DNA from: Torreya grandis
Taxonomy: Eukaryota > Streptophyta > Pinopsida > Cupressales > Taxaceae
Reading direction: 5' to 3'
DNA: 64,000 nucleotides
Assembly (NCBI GenBank): GCA_037957365.1
Contig: JARHVA010000006.1
Coordinates: 11,366,001 to 11,430,000, forward strand
The notes below the pieces were generated by a model. The model did no database searches and was not told the DNA's origin. It saw only the letters and a program-made list of their open reading frames with translations. The position numbers and the translations under genes were made by a program. Shown here piece by piece: positions 11,956 through 24,884 of this stretch; the first letter of the stretch is position 1, and each line of letters opens with the position of its first letter.

Positions 11956-12495
11956 TGATCCGGGCAACAATTCAGGCAACAATTTAGGTGATGGGTCTAC
12001 TCCAATTGATAACGTAACTTGTGGGAGCCATAACTTTTGCATCGTAGCTCCAATTGACTCACCGTTTAAACCATTGGAAAGTTAAGAATGAGGAGAACGT
12101 GGTGAGATGGCATTGATATTTTTTTGATGAATTTTGACCCCTAAAAACCCAATGGAAGTGACCCAAATTTCAATTTTAGTAGTGCAGTCTAAAAATAGTA
12201 AGTTTCTAAAAATAGTAATTCCTTAAATTCTGTATTGTTGTAAATCATGGAAGTCGAACCAATTCATCTCCCTCGAGATTGGTAACCTTCCACATCCTCC
12301 CCCCACCTTCAAAACATGTATAAATTAAGATGTAACTCAAAATAGATATTAGACATCTTTTCTCAGAGATAAGCATATGTTTGGGTCTGCAAATTTTATC
12401 AATAAAATATCTCTTCTCAGAAATAGCATTATTTGAATTGTCTTGTTCTTATTTTTTGAATTATCTTTCAACCAAAGCTTTCAAGTTTTGGATCA
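11956..12495 (+). repeat. G2 3' LTR
   Basis: 540-bp partner of 8887-9426, ending GGATCA and followed by the TSD copy ACAAA. Confidence 0.85.
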
Positions 12496-13227
12496 ACAAA
12501 GGAAGTATATTGAGTAAATAATGTTTAGTCATGTTTTGTATAGGTCTGATAGACCTCATAGAAATATCATAATGATTTGAATCCCTACAAGAAATGAGAA
12601 TTGATCAATTTTTCACTCTCAGGTATATACATATACTAGAAACTTAGAACTAGGGTTTGTAACAAAAAGTGCCATTATAAAATAATATAATGGTGAAAAG
12701 CCCCAAAAATTGGTCATTATGTAGGTAACATTTAATATAAATATATTTTTGAGTTTTCAATTTGATTATGTACATACATGTGCCAAGAGGATTGACTGAG
12801 TGTAAAAAGTGACAGGGTTGACCTAATTAGGCCTAACAGTGGCCTTCAAGAGAGTAGTAAATGGGTTAAGAAGGAGAATTAGAGATTGAAAATTTAAAAG
12901 GATAAGTTAAATAGAGGGTATTTGAATCTAATATTGGTTCGTCATTATCAAACTATACAGAATTTTACATGTCATTTTAGACAAAAAAGGGGTTACAAAG
13001 GTGGCCTATGATAAAAGAGGAAGTTGCCAATAGGAAGGAAATAGGTAATGAAGAGTGTTGACAAGAGTAAGAGAGTTATATAAAGGACTTAAATGGGTAA
13101 TAAGAGGCCTATTAAATCCTTTATAAAGAGGAAGCATTTGTGAAACCCAAAATAGTCATATGAGCCTTATTTGATAGAGAACACTAATAAGAAGGAATTT
13201 GTGAGCTTGTTGATCATATTTACATCA
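12496..13227 (+). repeat. G1 3' LTR, right part
   Basis: Resumes the G1 LTR after the G2 insertion (the first five bases are the G2 TSD) and aligns with about 3225-3959. It ends TACATCA at 13227, after which element H sequence resumes. Confidence 0.75.
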
Positions 13228-16200
13228 GTATATAATTATTATTTGCAATTATCTTAACACTTTGGGGCAGCCCTATTTACATTATAGACCATTTCCATTC
13301 TCTTACCATTTCAAGCCATTTTAGCTATTTAATCATATTCATCTTAGCCCATCTTATTGTGACCATTAATGTCTTCTTGTCTTGACCTTGTTACGGAAGT
13401 AAAAAGTAAACTGAGACCTATTTTAGAAACATTTTGGCATATTATTCACATGATACTTTGAAAATTGGACACATTTAGCTCTCACATGACATGCTCCTTG
13501 GAGACTCCTAGTCCTTTCCCTCATTGTCATCCATTATTATTTAGCCCTTGCCAAATCCTATGCTATTTATTTTACCATTGTTCCATTCTTATTTTCCACC
13601 CAAATATTGATTTGTAGTTCAAACCCTATGGGTGGAACTACATTGACCTAAGGTCTCTTTGGACTATGTGGGTAGTGCTCAATTTCTGAGGTCAGCTTGA
13701 TCACCCCTTATTTCATGCTCTTTTCTTTTTTCAAGATATTTTAGTCTATTAATATGTAGTGTGAACCCTATGAGTTGAACTATGGTGACCTAAGGTCCAT
13801 TTGGACTATGTAGGCAATGCTCAATTTTAGAAATCAACTCGATCACCCCTTATCCTAGGCTCTTGCTATTTTACAAGCTATTTTAGTCTATTTATTCATA
13901 TTTTAAACCATATGGGTTGAATTACATTGACTTGAGGTCCATTTGGACTATGTAGGTAGCACTCAATTTTTGAGGTCAAATTAATCACCCATTTCCCATG
14001 CTCTCATCATTTTGTGAGCTTGTTTCTTTCCAAGATCTTGCCCTTTTGCAAGCTATTTTAGGCTATTGATTCATAATTCAAACCCTATAAATGGAACTAC
14101 AATGACTTGAGATCCATTTAGACTATGTAAGCAGTGCTCAGTTTCTGAAGTCAGCTCGATCACCCTTTTTCCATGCTCTCACCATTTTGTGAGCTTATTT
14201 ATTTCTAAGCTCTTGCATTTTTGTAAGATATTTTAAGATATTGATTCATAGTTTGAACCCTATGGGTGGAACTACATTGACCTGAGGTCCATTTGAATTA
14301 TGTAGGCAATGCTTAGTTTTTGAAGTCAACTCGATCACTCTGTTCCAATGCTCTCACCATTGTGTGAGCAATTTAAGCAATATTCTCCTCGTTTTATATA
14401 TTGTAATTCTTAATTGAGTTGAGATAGTTAAAAAACTCTAAAATTTTGTAAAACTAAAAAAAAAAAAAAAAAAAAAAACAATTTTTTTTAAAAAAGGCTT
14501 TACATCTCCTTAAGAGATATTAAGCCACAAAAAAATCTGCTTGTTTTGTCATCTTGTTTGCCAGTATTTTTACATCCATTTTAGATAAGAGTTTTTTTTC
14601 CAATCATGACCATTTCCATTTACCTTTACATTATTCCTAATTTTTTCTCAACACTCTCCTAGTGATTGAGCACCCATACTTATTTTCTTCTATGTCCACA
14701 TTTCATACCTATCATTTTTTTTAATCCCATATCCTTGGGAGAATTACATTTTCCCTAAAGGTCATGTTGGATTTAGTGTCCATGAGACTATGTAGGTTGC
14801 ATCCTCTTGCCTAGTGCACTTGGAGCCAGCTCAGCCACCTATTTCTTTATTCTTTTATTCCCCCTCTTCATTCCTATACTATCATACCTATGTCATTGTT
14901 ACTTATCACCTAGGGGCAACCTTTTGTTAAGAGTAACACTTCTATTACACACGTATCAATAGCTTCATTAAATAGTTTATTTATTGCATTATCATTATGT
15001 ATTCTTTATTTTTGTTTGTTTGTTATTTTTATTTGTTTGTTTATTTCCATTCATTTTGTTTCCGTTTAAGTCATGGTAAGTCATCATAATTTTTTAAGTT
15101 GGTTACATTTTGTGTTTTGGCTCTTTTTATTATTATTTTGCGTGTGTTTAATTACAACTTGTATGATACTTAGAGTTTGGTACTTTATCATTATTTTGAG
15201 GTACATGTATTCACATGTAACTAGCCATATGTCTATATCAAAAGTGAAATGGAAAATACCTTTCTTAATGCATTACCATCCACACAAACACATAAAAGCA
15301 TACAAAGATGGGTACACACTATATACACGATAATAAGATTACATAAATATCGCCTAAGGTGCATACAAACATTTTTACTATTTAGACATTACACCTTCAT
15401 CTAGTTGTTCTCCTAGCATTATACAGATTATTTGGCGACTCCAAATTTCAATCAATCCATCCTCCTTGTTGGTTGCTTACAGAACTAGCATCAATGACAT
15501 TCCTCCTTAGACATGTTCGGCTTACATTTCTAGTTTTCCCATAGTTTTTGCACACTACTATAGGCTGTGCTGACTAGTCCATGTTCCACCCTACATTGAT
15601 GGCTATCAGTGAGCATATTTTGCTCCCATATTCCACATGCATCACCCTAGGAAAAACTCATATTCTACTCTTTATCTTATACCATGCTCAATAAACACAA
15701 CCATTGCATTCCTCTACTCGTTCTGGTAATCCTGCATGAGTACACTTATTATCGCCTCATCGTGCAGCCCCTTAGATAGTGTGGAATCCCTTTGTGACAA
15801 ATTGGTATTTGTTAATTTTCCTCTGGCCTTAGGTTATATTCCCCTACTCTACATCTTGTGCAGTGAAATTCATGCCTTCTTCATTTCGATTGAGGCTACA
15901 ATTGAGGCTGAGGTTGAGGCTGAATATCCATCGGTTGTTGTTGTCATAGTAGTTCTTCTATAAGGTCCATTGCTCGATATAATGTATGAAATATCCACAC
16001 ATTCACCTTGTACATAATGTCAAGAGGTGGTGGTTGTCGATCATCTCCACCTGAGTTCTCATTGGTTCCATTATATGTCATTTTCAACCTTCACGCTTCT
16101 CTACTCTATTGAGACCCTTCAAAACAAATAAATTCATGTTACAAGTTTGTTCTTAGGATGATGGTTAAGTATCCCACATTATCGTTGTTCTTCGATGATT

Positions 16201-17674
16201 TTTTATCTACTCTACAACTAAATGGGTCCCATGATGCCATCAATTCCATTGAGCATTCACACTACTTGAAAAGGTCACATCCACTCACCTTTCAATGTAG
16301 ACATGTAACCCTCAGTCAAATAGCCAGTCTAACAAGGTAATTATGTGTAGTCATGATCTCCTTTATTTATCATGTCATGACACATCATGGATGTCCATGT
16401 TATATGATCTGCATCTGATGTTTTATTTTATTTTCATATCTTGAGGTCTTCATGGGGTTGGTGGTTTTTTGAATAGTTGTCAACTCTATCCTACCTTCTC
16501 CAACTGTATACGCAATATCCTAGGTCATGGAACTTCTTGTTGGTAAGGTCCCACTTAGTGAAACCCACAAATCATTGGTATCAAAGTATTAAAATAGAGG
16601 ATGCATGCATAGCCACCTTTTACTAAGACTGGATCTACAACTCTTGAATTAGGTGCAGTCCATCCCCTATCGTTCATCACACTGATAATTTTTTTACCAA
16701 ATACGATTTGTGAAACTTTCAAATAAAATATTTGTAGATCTCCACTCAGTTACAGCCCATAAAACTTAGCTCGTAGTGATGATGGCTTTTTACCAATAAA
16801 GATCTAAAAATCTTGATAGATGCCCATCTTATAAAAATCGACTCATATTGATAAATGTTATCCCTTTGCTTATGCCCTCACATAATTTAAGAAGACATAG
16901 CCTCCTCATAAAATAACCTCTCCTTTGGGTAAGCTCCATACCATTTGTAGTGCTTTAACCTTGTTTTAGGCTCCTATTTATCCTAGCTTATCCTTTGGTA
17001 GTCCCTAATCCTAGCAAATGTGGGATTATTACACTGGCTTATTACTATTCATTTCTCATTTGTTCCTTACTTAGGGGCACTTCCATGTCAAAATACTTAT
17101 TTTATGCTCTTGCCATTTTACAAGCATGCACCATTTATATTTTTTCAATATCCATTGAGTTCAGATACCCAAAATTTACAAAAACATTTAAAATAATTAA
17201 AAGACCTAAAAATTAAAAATGGATTATAATCTCAAAACAAGATATAAAGCCCCAAAAACCTAAACATTTAAAACTGGCTTACAATCTCAAAATGAGATAT
17301 AAATCCCCAAATCTAAAAATATTTGTCTTGTCACAAATCCAATCAAAATTCTTAATCCAATTATTTTAGGTCCTAAACCATTGTTGGGATGTGTCCTTCC
17401 CAAATCTACCCTACTAGCACAGACTCATTATTGGTTCCAATTATGTTTAGCCACCTAGCGATGTGTCATTCCCTTGCATATATCCTTGCTTGGAGGAACC
17501 ATCCACTTATCATTATCATTGAGCCTTTACATGTGGATTTGGACTTGGTTAAATAACAAGATATTTTTTGTTGCTTTTATTTTCAATTTTGTGTGTGTTT
17601 TTTTGTTTTTGTTTTTGTTTTTGTTTTTTTTGCTTATGTCTCGACTCATTCTATTGTGCCATCAGGATCATCAT
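13228..17674 (+). mobile_element. Host element H, middle internal piece
   Basis: This continues H after G1. Near 13262 it matches 26170 in T (CTTTGGGGCAGCCCTATTTAC against CTTGGGGGCAACCCTATTACC), and at its right end it runs directly into 32513 once T is removed. It is T-rich and non-coding, with a tandem module at 13621-14342, a poly(A) run at 14457-14479 and poly(T)-rich patches near 17590-17630. The short open frames here (for example 15073, 15736, 17474) are T-rich hydrophobic translations with no recognisable motif. Long non-coding 3' internal regions are usual in Tat/Ogre-type gypsy elements; assignment to that lineage is inference. Confidence 0.6.
13621..14342 (+). repeat. Five tandem copies of an about 90-bp module
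   Basis: Copies start near 13622, 13764, 13905, 14081 and 14255, spaced 140-175 bp apart. Each has AACCCTATGGGTGGAACTAC, then GAGGTCCATTTGGACTATG, TAGGCAGTGCTCA and GAGGTCAGCTCGATCACCC. Spacers contain repeated CATGCTCTCACCATTTTGTG. Weaker single copies appear near 14757, 26707, 47655 and 56335, always in the 3' internal part of this element group. Confidence 0.75.
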
Positions 17675-19557
17675 TGTAGACACCTAAAAATGGTCACAAC
17701 TAGTTTTCAACTAGACTTCAGACTGATTCCTACCAACCATTACAAATTAAATTTAAGAATCACTGAACGTTCTAAATTTTTTTGTGCATCATTCATCAAA
17801 GCCTAGAATCATGTTGAGACATCTCTAATTGAGGTATCTATTGTATGAAACAATAATCTCTTATGGATTCATCCTTAATCACCTTACAGCATCACAACTA
17901 TCAATTTGGCCTATGGACCTATTAAGTGGGGCGTTTACACACTTAATCAATTTTTGGAAGAACTAAATGGCTAATCTAAATCAATTAATAATTTAAACTA
18001 GATTAAATACCTATTTGAATTATCGATTTGAAATTAATGAATATTTTAAAAAGAAATCAAATATTCAAAATATCCTAGTCTTTCATCATTGCCTTTATGA
18101 GTTGTCAAACCCTTTCAAATTATCCTAAAATATCTTATTTTAAAAGTCATGCCTAGTAATTACTTGACAACTATTAACTCTACTAGAGTTAGATTTGACT
18201 CACCTAGGTTTAGTTTGAACCCATCCCAAGCCTAAACTCAACCCTAACTCACCTTGGGTGAGAGTTAATTCCTAAGACTATAAATACAAGGCCTCGACTA
18301 TTGAACCATAAGTTATTTTAGTGCAAAGTTATTATGCACAAATATCTTCAAAAAGCTTGGATATTGTAGAGTTATTATGCAAGATTTGTGTCATAAGACT
18401 TGTTGGCTAGATATTTTGTAAGCTAGCAAAATTACCTAGATAGTCATGAGATTATATCCCCTTCATTTAACAGTGAAGCTCCCGTATGCTTATATCTATC
18501 TACTTCTAACTATTCATAACTTTCAGTTATTCACAGTTTATACAAATTATTCATATGATATGCATGAGTTATCATATCTGGGGTATTAATTTAATCACAA
18601 AGTTCATGAACCATAACAAATTAATTTTACAGCAAGTAAGCATTTGATTCAAAAAATATAAAAAAAAGTTTAGAGAGATTAGAGAGTAAAGAAAAGAGTA
18701 GAATGTGTGAGAAAGAAGGAAATTGCACTTCATAAGAAGTAGTTTTACAGAGATTATTGAATCTGTGCAAATAGATAAACATATAAAGTGTGATAATCCT
18801 TTCAGAAAATGATTAATAAATATATGAACTCATATTCAGATTAAAAGATAACACAAAGTTTACCATATTATCCTCATAGAATGCATAGAATGATCTCTTT
18901 AGACGCAAATTTTTTCAGAAACCAACTTTTCTTCTTATTCACTTTCAGCAAAGTTCATACAAAAAAATGCAAAAATCTAAACCCAAAGTTTCAGATTGCT
19001 TAAACTTTTTCACATAACAGTTACAATTGCTTGCTTGCAATAAATTACCATCTTTTAGCACGCAATCCTTCACTATTATTTATACTAATTCAGATGTCAA
19101 AATCAATTAGGAGACAACTCCTTGAATTTCCATGTGTTACGCTAAAAATTGAAAACTATTGAGAGGCATCCTCCTAAGATTTCTCCTGTGTGGCATGTAA
19201 CGGATGATGACATGTAGCACTTATTAGTTTTCTTATTTGGATCAAAAATATTTTTTTTTGTATGCAGCATAGATCTTGCCCAAGTAATTTATTTTTACAA
19301 AATAACTTCAAGTAATGACATCTAACCAAATTACTTGAGTCTTATATTTTTACAAAGTAACTTACTTTTACAAGTAACTTCACTAAATGACATTACTTAC
19401 AAAGTAATCACTCAAAATAAAATTACTTCAAATACATTGTGAGGAAAATAAAAGAAGATAGAAGAAGTTGTCAAGAAGAGAAGCAATAGAAATAATTCTA
19501 AATCATGAACTTTATATATGTACTTTTTTTGCATTTCATGTACTGAAACATCATGAA

Positions 19558-19893
19558 TTAGATAACTGCATCATCTGATTTGACAATTGATTGTCTTTCC
19601 ATTTTGTATCTCAGCAATTCCCTTTCCAACTTCCTGCAATATGCTTTCACCTTCTCAATCATAGGTTCCAACTTCTTGACATCTTGTTGACTTTTTATTA
19701 ACTTCTTTATATATTTTTCTATGAACGGAGTAGAGGCCATCTCAATTTTTTTTAACATGAGTTGTTGATGCAACTACTCAAGTGTTCTAGGTTGCTCACT
19801 TGACCAAACACTTGTGATATAGAAGATATAGTCTTTGAGATCTATTTTTATATTTTGAGCATCTTCTTCTAGGGTATTTATTTCTTCAAGCAT
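19558..19893 (-). pseudogene. Helical/coiled-coil ORF inside the 18401 insertion
   Basis: From an ATG at 19893 the minus strand reads about 111 codons with a single stop (TAG at 19777-19775). The first part is MLEEINTLEEDAQNIKIDL and the last part KKLIKSQQDVKKLEPMIEK and CRKLERELLRYKMERQ. Heptad-like spacing of Leu/Ile and dense Lys/Glu suggest a coiled coil. The same frame can be read upstream to about 19970. I do not recognise the family. A gag-like structural protein or a captured exon are both possible. It lies antisense to the TG-to-CA direction of the plus strand, so the true orientation of the insertion may be minus. Confidence 0.45.
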
Positions 19894-20100
19894 GGCTCCA
19901 AAAATGCACATATGAAAAGATATAATGTGTTCTTGTTTTAAAAAAGGTTGAACAACTGAGTCAAGTTGTCTTATGTAACAATTCTAAGAAATCTTCAGGC
20001 ATTTAAGAAATCTGAGCAGTAGTAAAGCCTTAAAAAATCCAAGAAACTCAGTCTAAGTAACAACGTATTTCAATCCTGAGAAGGTCTAGGCAAGTTATCG

Positions 20101-20190
20101 GGTTTCTTTGGGCTTACAACTTTAGGTTTCTCTCAGCTTGCAACTTCAAGTTTCTTTGAGCTTACAACTTTGGGTTTCTCTGAGCAAGTT
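20101..20190. repeat. 24-bp minisatellite
   Basis: Almost four imperfect units of GGTTTCTTTGGGCTTACAAC plus four bases, starting near 20101, 20125, 20149 and 20173. Confidence 0.7.
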
Positions 20191-21041
20191 ACTAGGGTTA
20201 GAAACCCTTATGAAGTATAAGTAAAAATTAGTTGAAACTCTAGGTAAGCAATGATTCTTGGGAACTCCAAATTGGTCTAAGTAATGTTTTACAGGTTTAC
20301 GAACCTACTTTACTTAGCTTTTTATGAGAAATAAAGTTGTTTCATAGTTTTGGTTTGAACTGGATGATTTAACTTGGGTTTGTGACAATTTCTTACTTCT
20401 CACTTGATAAGTAACTTGGAAAACCCGAGATGGCCTAGAAGTGGGCCCAAATATTTATCTTTTTTGATCTTCTTGGAAATATGAATAAATGGATTTTACC
20501 GTAATGATACAATCAGACATTTTCTAACCTTATGGAGCAATCTAAAAAAAAATTGGTGATGAAATAAATTACAGTAAAAATCATAAAAATCTAAGTCTTA
20601 TTTAGGGAATTGAGATTTGACAAGGACAACTGACTCGCATAAGGTAAAAGACAAAAAAATTAAAAAGGGGTAACCCAAAATTTTAAAGTGTAAAATTTTG
20701 GAGACACCAAGACTCATGCAAATAGTGTTATAATGCCAAAATCTTAAGTCAAGCCACATCACAAGCTATGGTGCCAAGGATAGAAGAAGACAAGCAACCT
20801 CCATTTCCAAAGACTTCTTGATGAACAAGCCGAGCAAGCCACTCAACAAAGCATTTGGATCTCACAAGGAAGGTAAATGAGATATTGTCTTTTATATTTT
20901 TGTTGTGCTTTCTTTTAGTGTTTGTTATTAAGCTCTCCCTAATATCCAAACTAGGGGTGTAAGTATTAGTGTGTTTATTTAAGTTTTTATTGCTTGAAAT
21001 AACATTATACTAACCTCCCTTCTTAGATTTCTATGATCACA

Positions 21042-23750
21042 TAATGACACACCTGATGGAACATCAAGTATCCCATACAAGCAAGGGTATCAATATGCAG
21101 CTTTTAATTTTGTTAATGAATGCTTAAGAATCTTCACAATTTGAGTTTTAACTTTGTTTTTCACATAATTTTGTTTTTTGGTAACACACATTTTACACAA
21201 AGATCAATGTCGATCCTGCCAGAACCAACGTTGATCCACCTAGGACCGACGTTGATCCCTCTAGGAAGAACAGAGAACGATGGAAGTGTGACTAAAGTGA
21301 TTTTTTCTTGAGTTTTTTATTTTTGTTGTGTCTAAGATCTTGAATATTGTTTGACTAACACTTCGCCCGCAGGATCTAGCGTTACTTGTTGGTTTTAAGC
21401 CCATTTGGATAACAATATTTTTTGTGCAAAGCCATATTTTATTTTCCTTTATTTTTTTAGGAAACTGATGTCAATTTATGTTAATCGATGTCGATCCCTT
21501 TAGAATGACAAACATCGATCTCTGAGACAGAAAAATAGAGAAACCTGAGAGAAAAATCCAAAATATTGTTTGCTCACTCACTTTTGGGCTTCTGAGTAGG
21601 CAAACCTTCTAACCAATTGCACGTCTTAAGGTGGAAAAGGCCAAATTTAAACATGCTTAAATATTGCACAATTTGTCTTTGGTGTTTAAAATGAACTTAG
21701 TTCTTTTACAATGCCATAGTTGTTTTTTAAATTCTTGCAAGTTTTTCCAACAAACTAATGCCAAGGGGCCAAACTTTACAACACATTTCGTTTTGGTAAT
21801 TAAAATGAACTCTCACACTAGATATATACTTTTAAGAGTTTCATTTTTATTTTTTGTTTGTTTAAAGTTGTTTGTTTTAATCAAAATAATTGATGCATGT
21901 ATGCTCTCCCCCCGTCCCCTTTAGGGAACTCAGGTGACCAAAAGTGTTCATTCTTTGTCTCGATCACTTTAGTCCAAAAGCATGAAAAGAACGTCGTTAA
22001 GGCCCTCCCCAAATCCATTTGGTTTGGATGATCCAAATGCGACCATAAAGTCTTTTCACTTATCTTTTATGTACATGCATTTTGGCTTGTGAGCAAGAGT
22101 TCATTACCTCCTCATGGATTATTTAAGGAAGCATTGACTCAAAAATTTATCTCCCGACATCGTTTCAACCCCACTCCACATTGGGGTATATAAATTGAGG
22201 TTGACCCACTATGATTTTTTTTTTAGTGGTTAAAACAAGCTCCATTAGTGGTACTCCACCTCGGATCATAGGGACAACTCGGACATTACATTACACTGAG
22301 CAAGCAACAGAGTAATGGTTGTGAAAAGGATAAGACCTTTTCACAACAAACTGATTGATGTGGATCTAATTGACATTATTGCATCTCTAGTATTATCCAC
22401 ACTTGAGACCATCTAAAAATGCACAAAATTGATAGTTTGGAACAACCTCACTTGTCGTGGATATACTGTTGATGTAGGACAAATACCCTGAAGTTCTATG
22501 TTTTAGTAAAAACTCTTGTGAGAAGAGGGGGCCTAAAAACCCTACTTTTCATGCACTTTTATTTTTGGATTAACACTTAAAATCCTTCCAATAATGGGTA
22601 TATTGACAAAATTTGACATTATTATGCAACCTTATCAATTTTATGATTTAGAACATTACACTTAAATGTCTATATCATTTTATCCTTTTATTGTATGGTC
22701 TTGAGTCGAACTATATAGTTTGTTTTTCATGCCACATCAAAATGAGTCTGATTTGTACCTTACTCCCTTGTTTGAGGAGATGTTACTCTATCCATTTGAC
22801 ACCATGATTTTGTCTTGGTCTTTTGACAAATCTTGTTTGTGTATGTCACTTGATTGAAAAGGGTGTTGTTACACTGCCCAATTCATTTCAAATATTGTGC
22901 CTTTAAGTCTTGAAATAAACCATTGATCATATCTTTAGAGCATGATAATTTTTTACATTTCTCAAATCATTTCAAAGACTTGTTTGCCTTATGCCAAATT
23001 CCATTTTCAAAATTATAGACATGTATGCCTTTTAAGATCTATACCTAGTGTCATTATGTCATTCATCTTTATTTAGCTTGTTGTTTGTTCAAAAAATAAA
23101 GAGCCTAGTTTTCTAAATTGAGTTTTTAATTAACCTTGACAAGTCAAATCCAAACATTGATTGATTTTTGCCGATGCCTTGTATAATTTTGCCCTAGACA
23201 TCAATCTTCCTCTTTTGGGTTGTGCAACTTAAGTTGATTCTTTATTCAATTTAAAAACTTTTGTTTGTCTTTATTTGGGAGAAACAACCTATGTTTCATA
23301 TGCCTCTTATTTCATGTCTTATACCAATTAACCAACTTTTTTGTTTAAATTATGAATGCCTAGTTTATGCCAAAGTTTTTCGGATTTGTTAGATTAAATC
23401 TCTTATTTTGTTTTGTTTAAAGTCTAGATTTTGTGCCTTTTAGAAAATACCAAGCATATGTCTGTTTTGAGCCTAGCTTCTGTATCTTCTCTGAAAGACT
23501 TAGCAACTTTTATTTTCTTTAGATTAGACTTGTTTGGAACACTTTGTACCTAGAATTTGCCATCCCAATTTTTATTCATCCACTTGACCTATTGTTGACG
23601 ATATTTGACGTTAAACATTATGATGTTAGACTATTCTTACCAAGTTTTAGCACAGACCATTTTGGAGATATAGCTCCATTCTTTTGACCAAGTTAGACTA
23701 TGTTTGGACCATTTTCCTTTGGACATTATTTTTAAACTCTAGGCCTTTTA
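21042..23750 (+). other. T leader, no gene seen
   Basis: AT-rich sequence between the 5' LTR and the first acidic ORF, with only short open frames that show no domain. A cluster of related words (AACGTTGATCCACC, GACGTTGATCCCTCTAGG, GATGTCGATCCCTTTAG) occurs at 21208-21262 and 21490-21515. Confidence 0.5.
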
Positions 23751-23754
23751 CAAA

Positions 23755-24884
23755 ATGTTCATCATTGACTTGGATATGTCTCGTTACACTCGTAATCAAG
23801 CCATGTACAATCAAAATTATAATTTTTTGGTTGCACAAATTGACTTTTCTCAAGACCCCTACAATGAAGAAGTGGTTTGTGAGATGAATCCTTATTCTCC
23901 TTACAATACCCAATATGGAGAACAAAGCCAAGATCCTCAAGAGTAGTATGTGGTGAAACCTTCTTCGAGATGTTAACGTACCAAATTCACCCTCTTATTT
24001 CCCATGGCATCCGATCCCCCACCTATACCATTAATCATCATTTGGATTGTGCAAGCAACCAAACTCCATAACATATCAGGATTACCAATCTAAGTCCTCA
24101 TCTTTTGGCTTGTGCAAGCAACCAAGCTTCACAACGCCCTACCATTACTATTCCAAGACCTCCTCATTTGGATTTTGCAAGAAACCAAGCTTCACAATGC
24201 CCTACCATTACCATTCCAAGCCCTTCCAAGTATGGTAACTTGTTGTCCCAATAAGGTTGTGCAATCACAACTTGACGAGTCACAATTACTATCCTAGGTT
24301 GGGAACTAGCCTTTGTTAAGCCTATCATTATCTAACCACCAACCATTATTCAGTTGTCACCAAATATTCCCCACTTTAGAAAACCCATAACAACCTTTGA
24401 GCCAAAACTGAGCCAATCAATACCTCTCCAACAGAACCAATCATTCGAGGACCAAGATATGTTCAAAAGTAATATTTTACAACTAATTGTAAACCAAGGC
24501 CAAGAGAACCAACCAATCTATGATGTTTTTATTGAAACACCTATTTTTGATGAGTCAACTTATGATGAATCACCTTTTAATAATATCCATGTTGTCGAGG
24601 AGTCTCACTTTGACAAACTAATCTTTGTTGAGTCACTTCTTGATAATTATAATCGCCTTTGGAAAAATCATTACTTCGACCATTGTCATGATTTTAAAGA
24701 GTCTCCTTTTGATAAACCAGTCTTTGTAGAGTTGTCTCTTGACCTTTTTCTCCTCGTTGAGGAGTCTCACTTTGACAAACCAATCTCTATGGAGTCTATT
24801 ATGCCATCACAGGTCGTTACTTATCCAATACTAAACATTCAACAAGACATCATTGAAATAACATTCACACCAGATGAAGAATAA
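23755..24884 (+). pseudogene. Acidic repeat-containing ORF of element T
   Basis: Three successive open pieces in different frames (23755-23946, 24047-24238, 24354-24884) look like one decayed coding region. The middle piece is three copies of a 21-residue repeat, FGLCKQPSFTTPYHYYSKTS. The last, 176 codons, is acidic, with repeated EESHFDKPIFVES-type peptides (HFDKLIFVES, PFDKPVFVEL, HFDKPISMES) and ends in TPDEE. Homologous acidic peptides occur in element H near 400-800. No known domain is recognised and there is no zinc knuckle. Conservation of the motifs between H and T suggests it was a real protein of this family, now broken by frameshifts in this copy. Confidence 0.5.
24041..24229 (+). 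repeat. Three 63-bp tandem units
   Basis: Units begin at 24041, 24104 and 24167 with exact 63-bp spacing. Being a multiple of three, the unit keeps a 21-codon peptide repeat in frame. Confidence 0.8.

Larger units (their letters stand above)
8887..12495 (+). mobile_element. Ty3/gypsy-like LTR retrotransposon G2
   Basis: Two 540-bp LTRs (8887-9426 and 11956-12495) begin TGATCC and end GGATCA. The element is flanked by a perfect 5-bp TSD, ACAAA at 8882-8886 and 12496-12500; the matching unoccupied sequence in the G1 5' LTR (near 3220) reads GGAACAGAGG. A primer-binding site follows the left LTR and a clean polypurine tract precedes the right one. The internal region carries gag, protease and a piece of integrase, but the RT/RNase H block is missing and other sequence (10520-11560) sits there, so this copy could not be autonomous. 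Confidence 0.88.
1751..13227 (+). mobile_element. Ty3/gypsy-like LTR retrotransposon G1
   Basis: Two long direct repeats bound this element: 1751-3959, and 7409-13227 once the nested G2 element is removed. Both end in TACATCA; the right copy starts TGTGTCTAAT while the left has a decayed TT start. An initiator-Met-like primer-binding site follows the left LTR, and the internal part encodes a zinc knuckle and a gypsy protease, so the orientation is plus. RT, RNase H and integrase were not found in 3960-7408; a charged ORF of unknown function occupies that space. From 6380 to 7408 I see only short open frames. The flanks GTAAA/GTATA are at best an imperfect TSD. It interrupts element H. Confidence 0.75.
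18401..20709. mobile_element. TG...CA insertion in T 5' LTR, solo LTR or small LTR element
   Basis: A 2309-bp insertion begins TGTTGGCTAG and ends GGAGACACCA, flanked by the 5-bp TSD AGACT (18396-18400 and 20710-20714). The uninterrupted copy near 32222 has a single AGACT, giving the empty site. TG/CA ends with a 5-bp TSD point to an LTR-type integration, but I could not see terminal direct repeats inside, so a solo LTR is the simplest reading. It holds a coiled-coil ORF remnant on the minus strand (19558-19893), a 24-bp minisatellite (20101-20190) and an AATAAA at 20330. Confidence 0.7.
17675..21041 (+). repeat. T 5' LTR (split by insertion 18401-20709)
   Basis: LTR parts are 17675-18400 and 20710-21041. 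A TATA box TATAAATA lies at 18279-18286. The right part matches 32226-32512 (CATGCAAATAG... to ...ATGATCACA). Just after the end, GACACACCTGATGGAAC resembles GCACGCCTGATGGGAC after the LTR at 57685, so it is probably the primer-binding region of this family. Confidence 0.8.
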
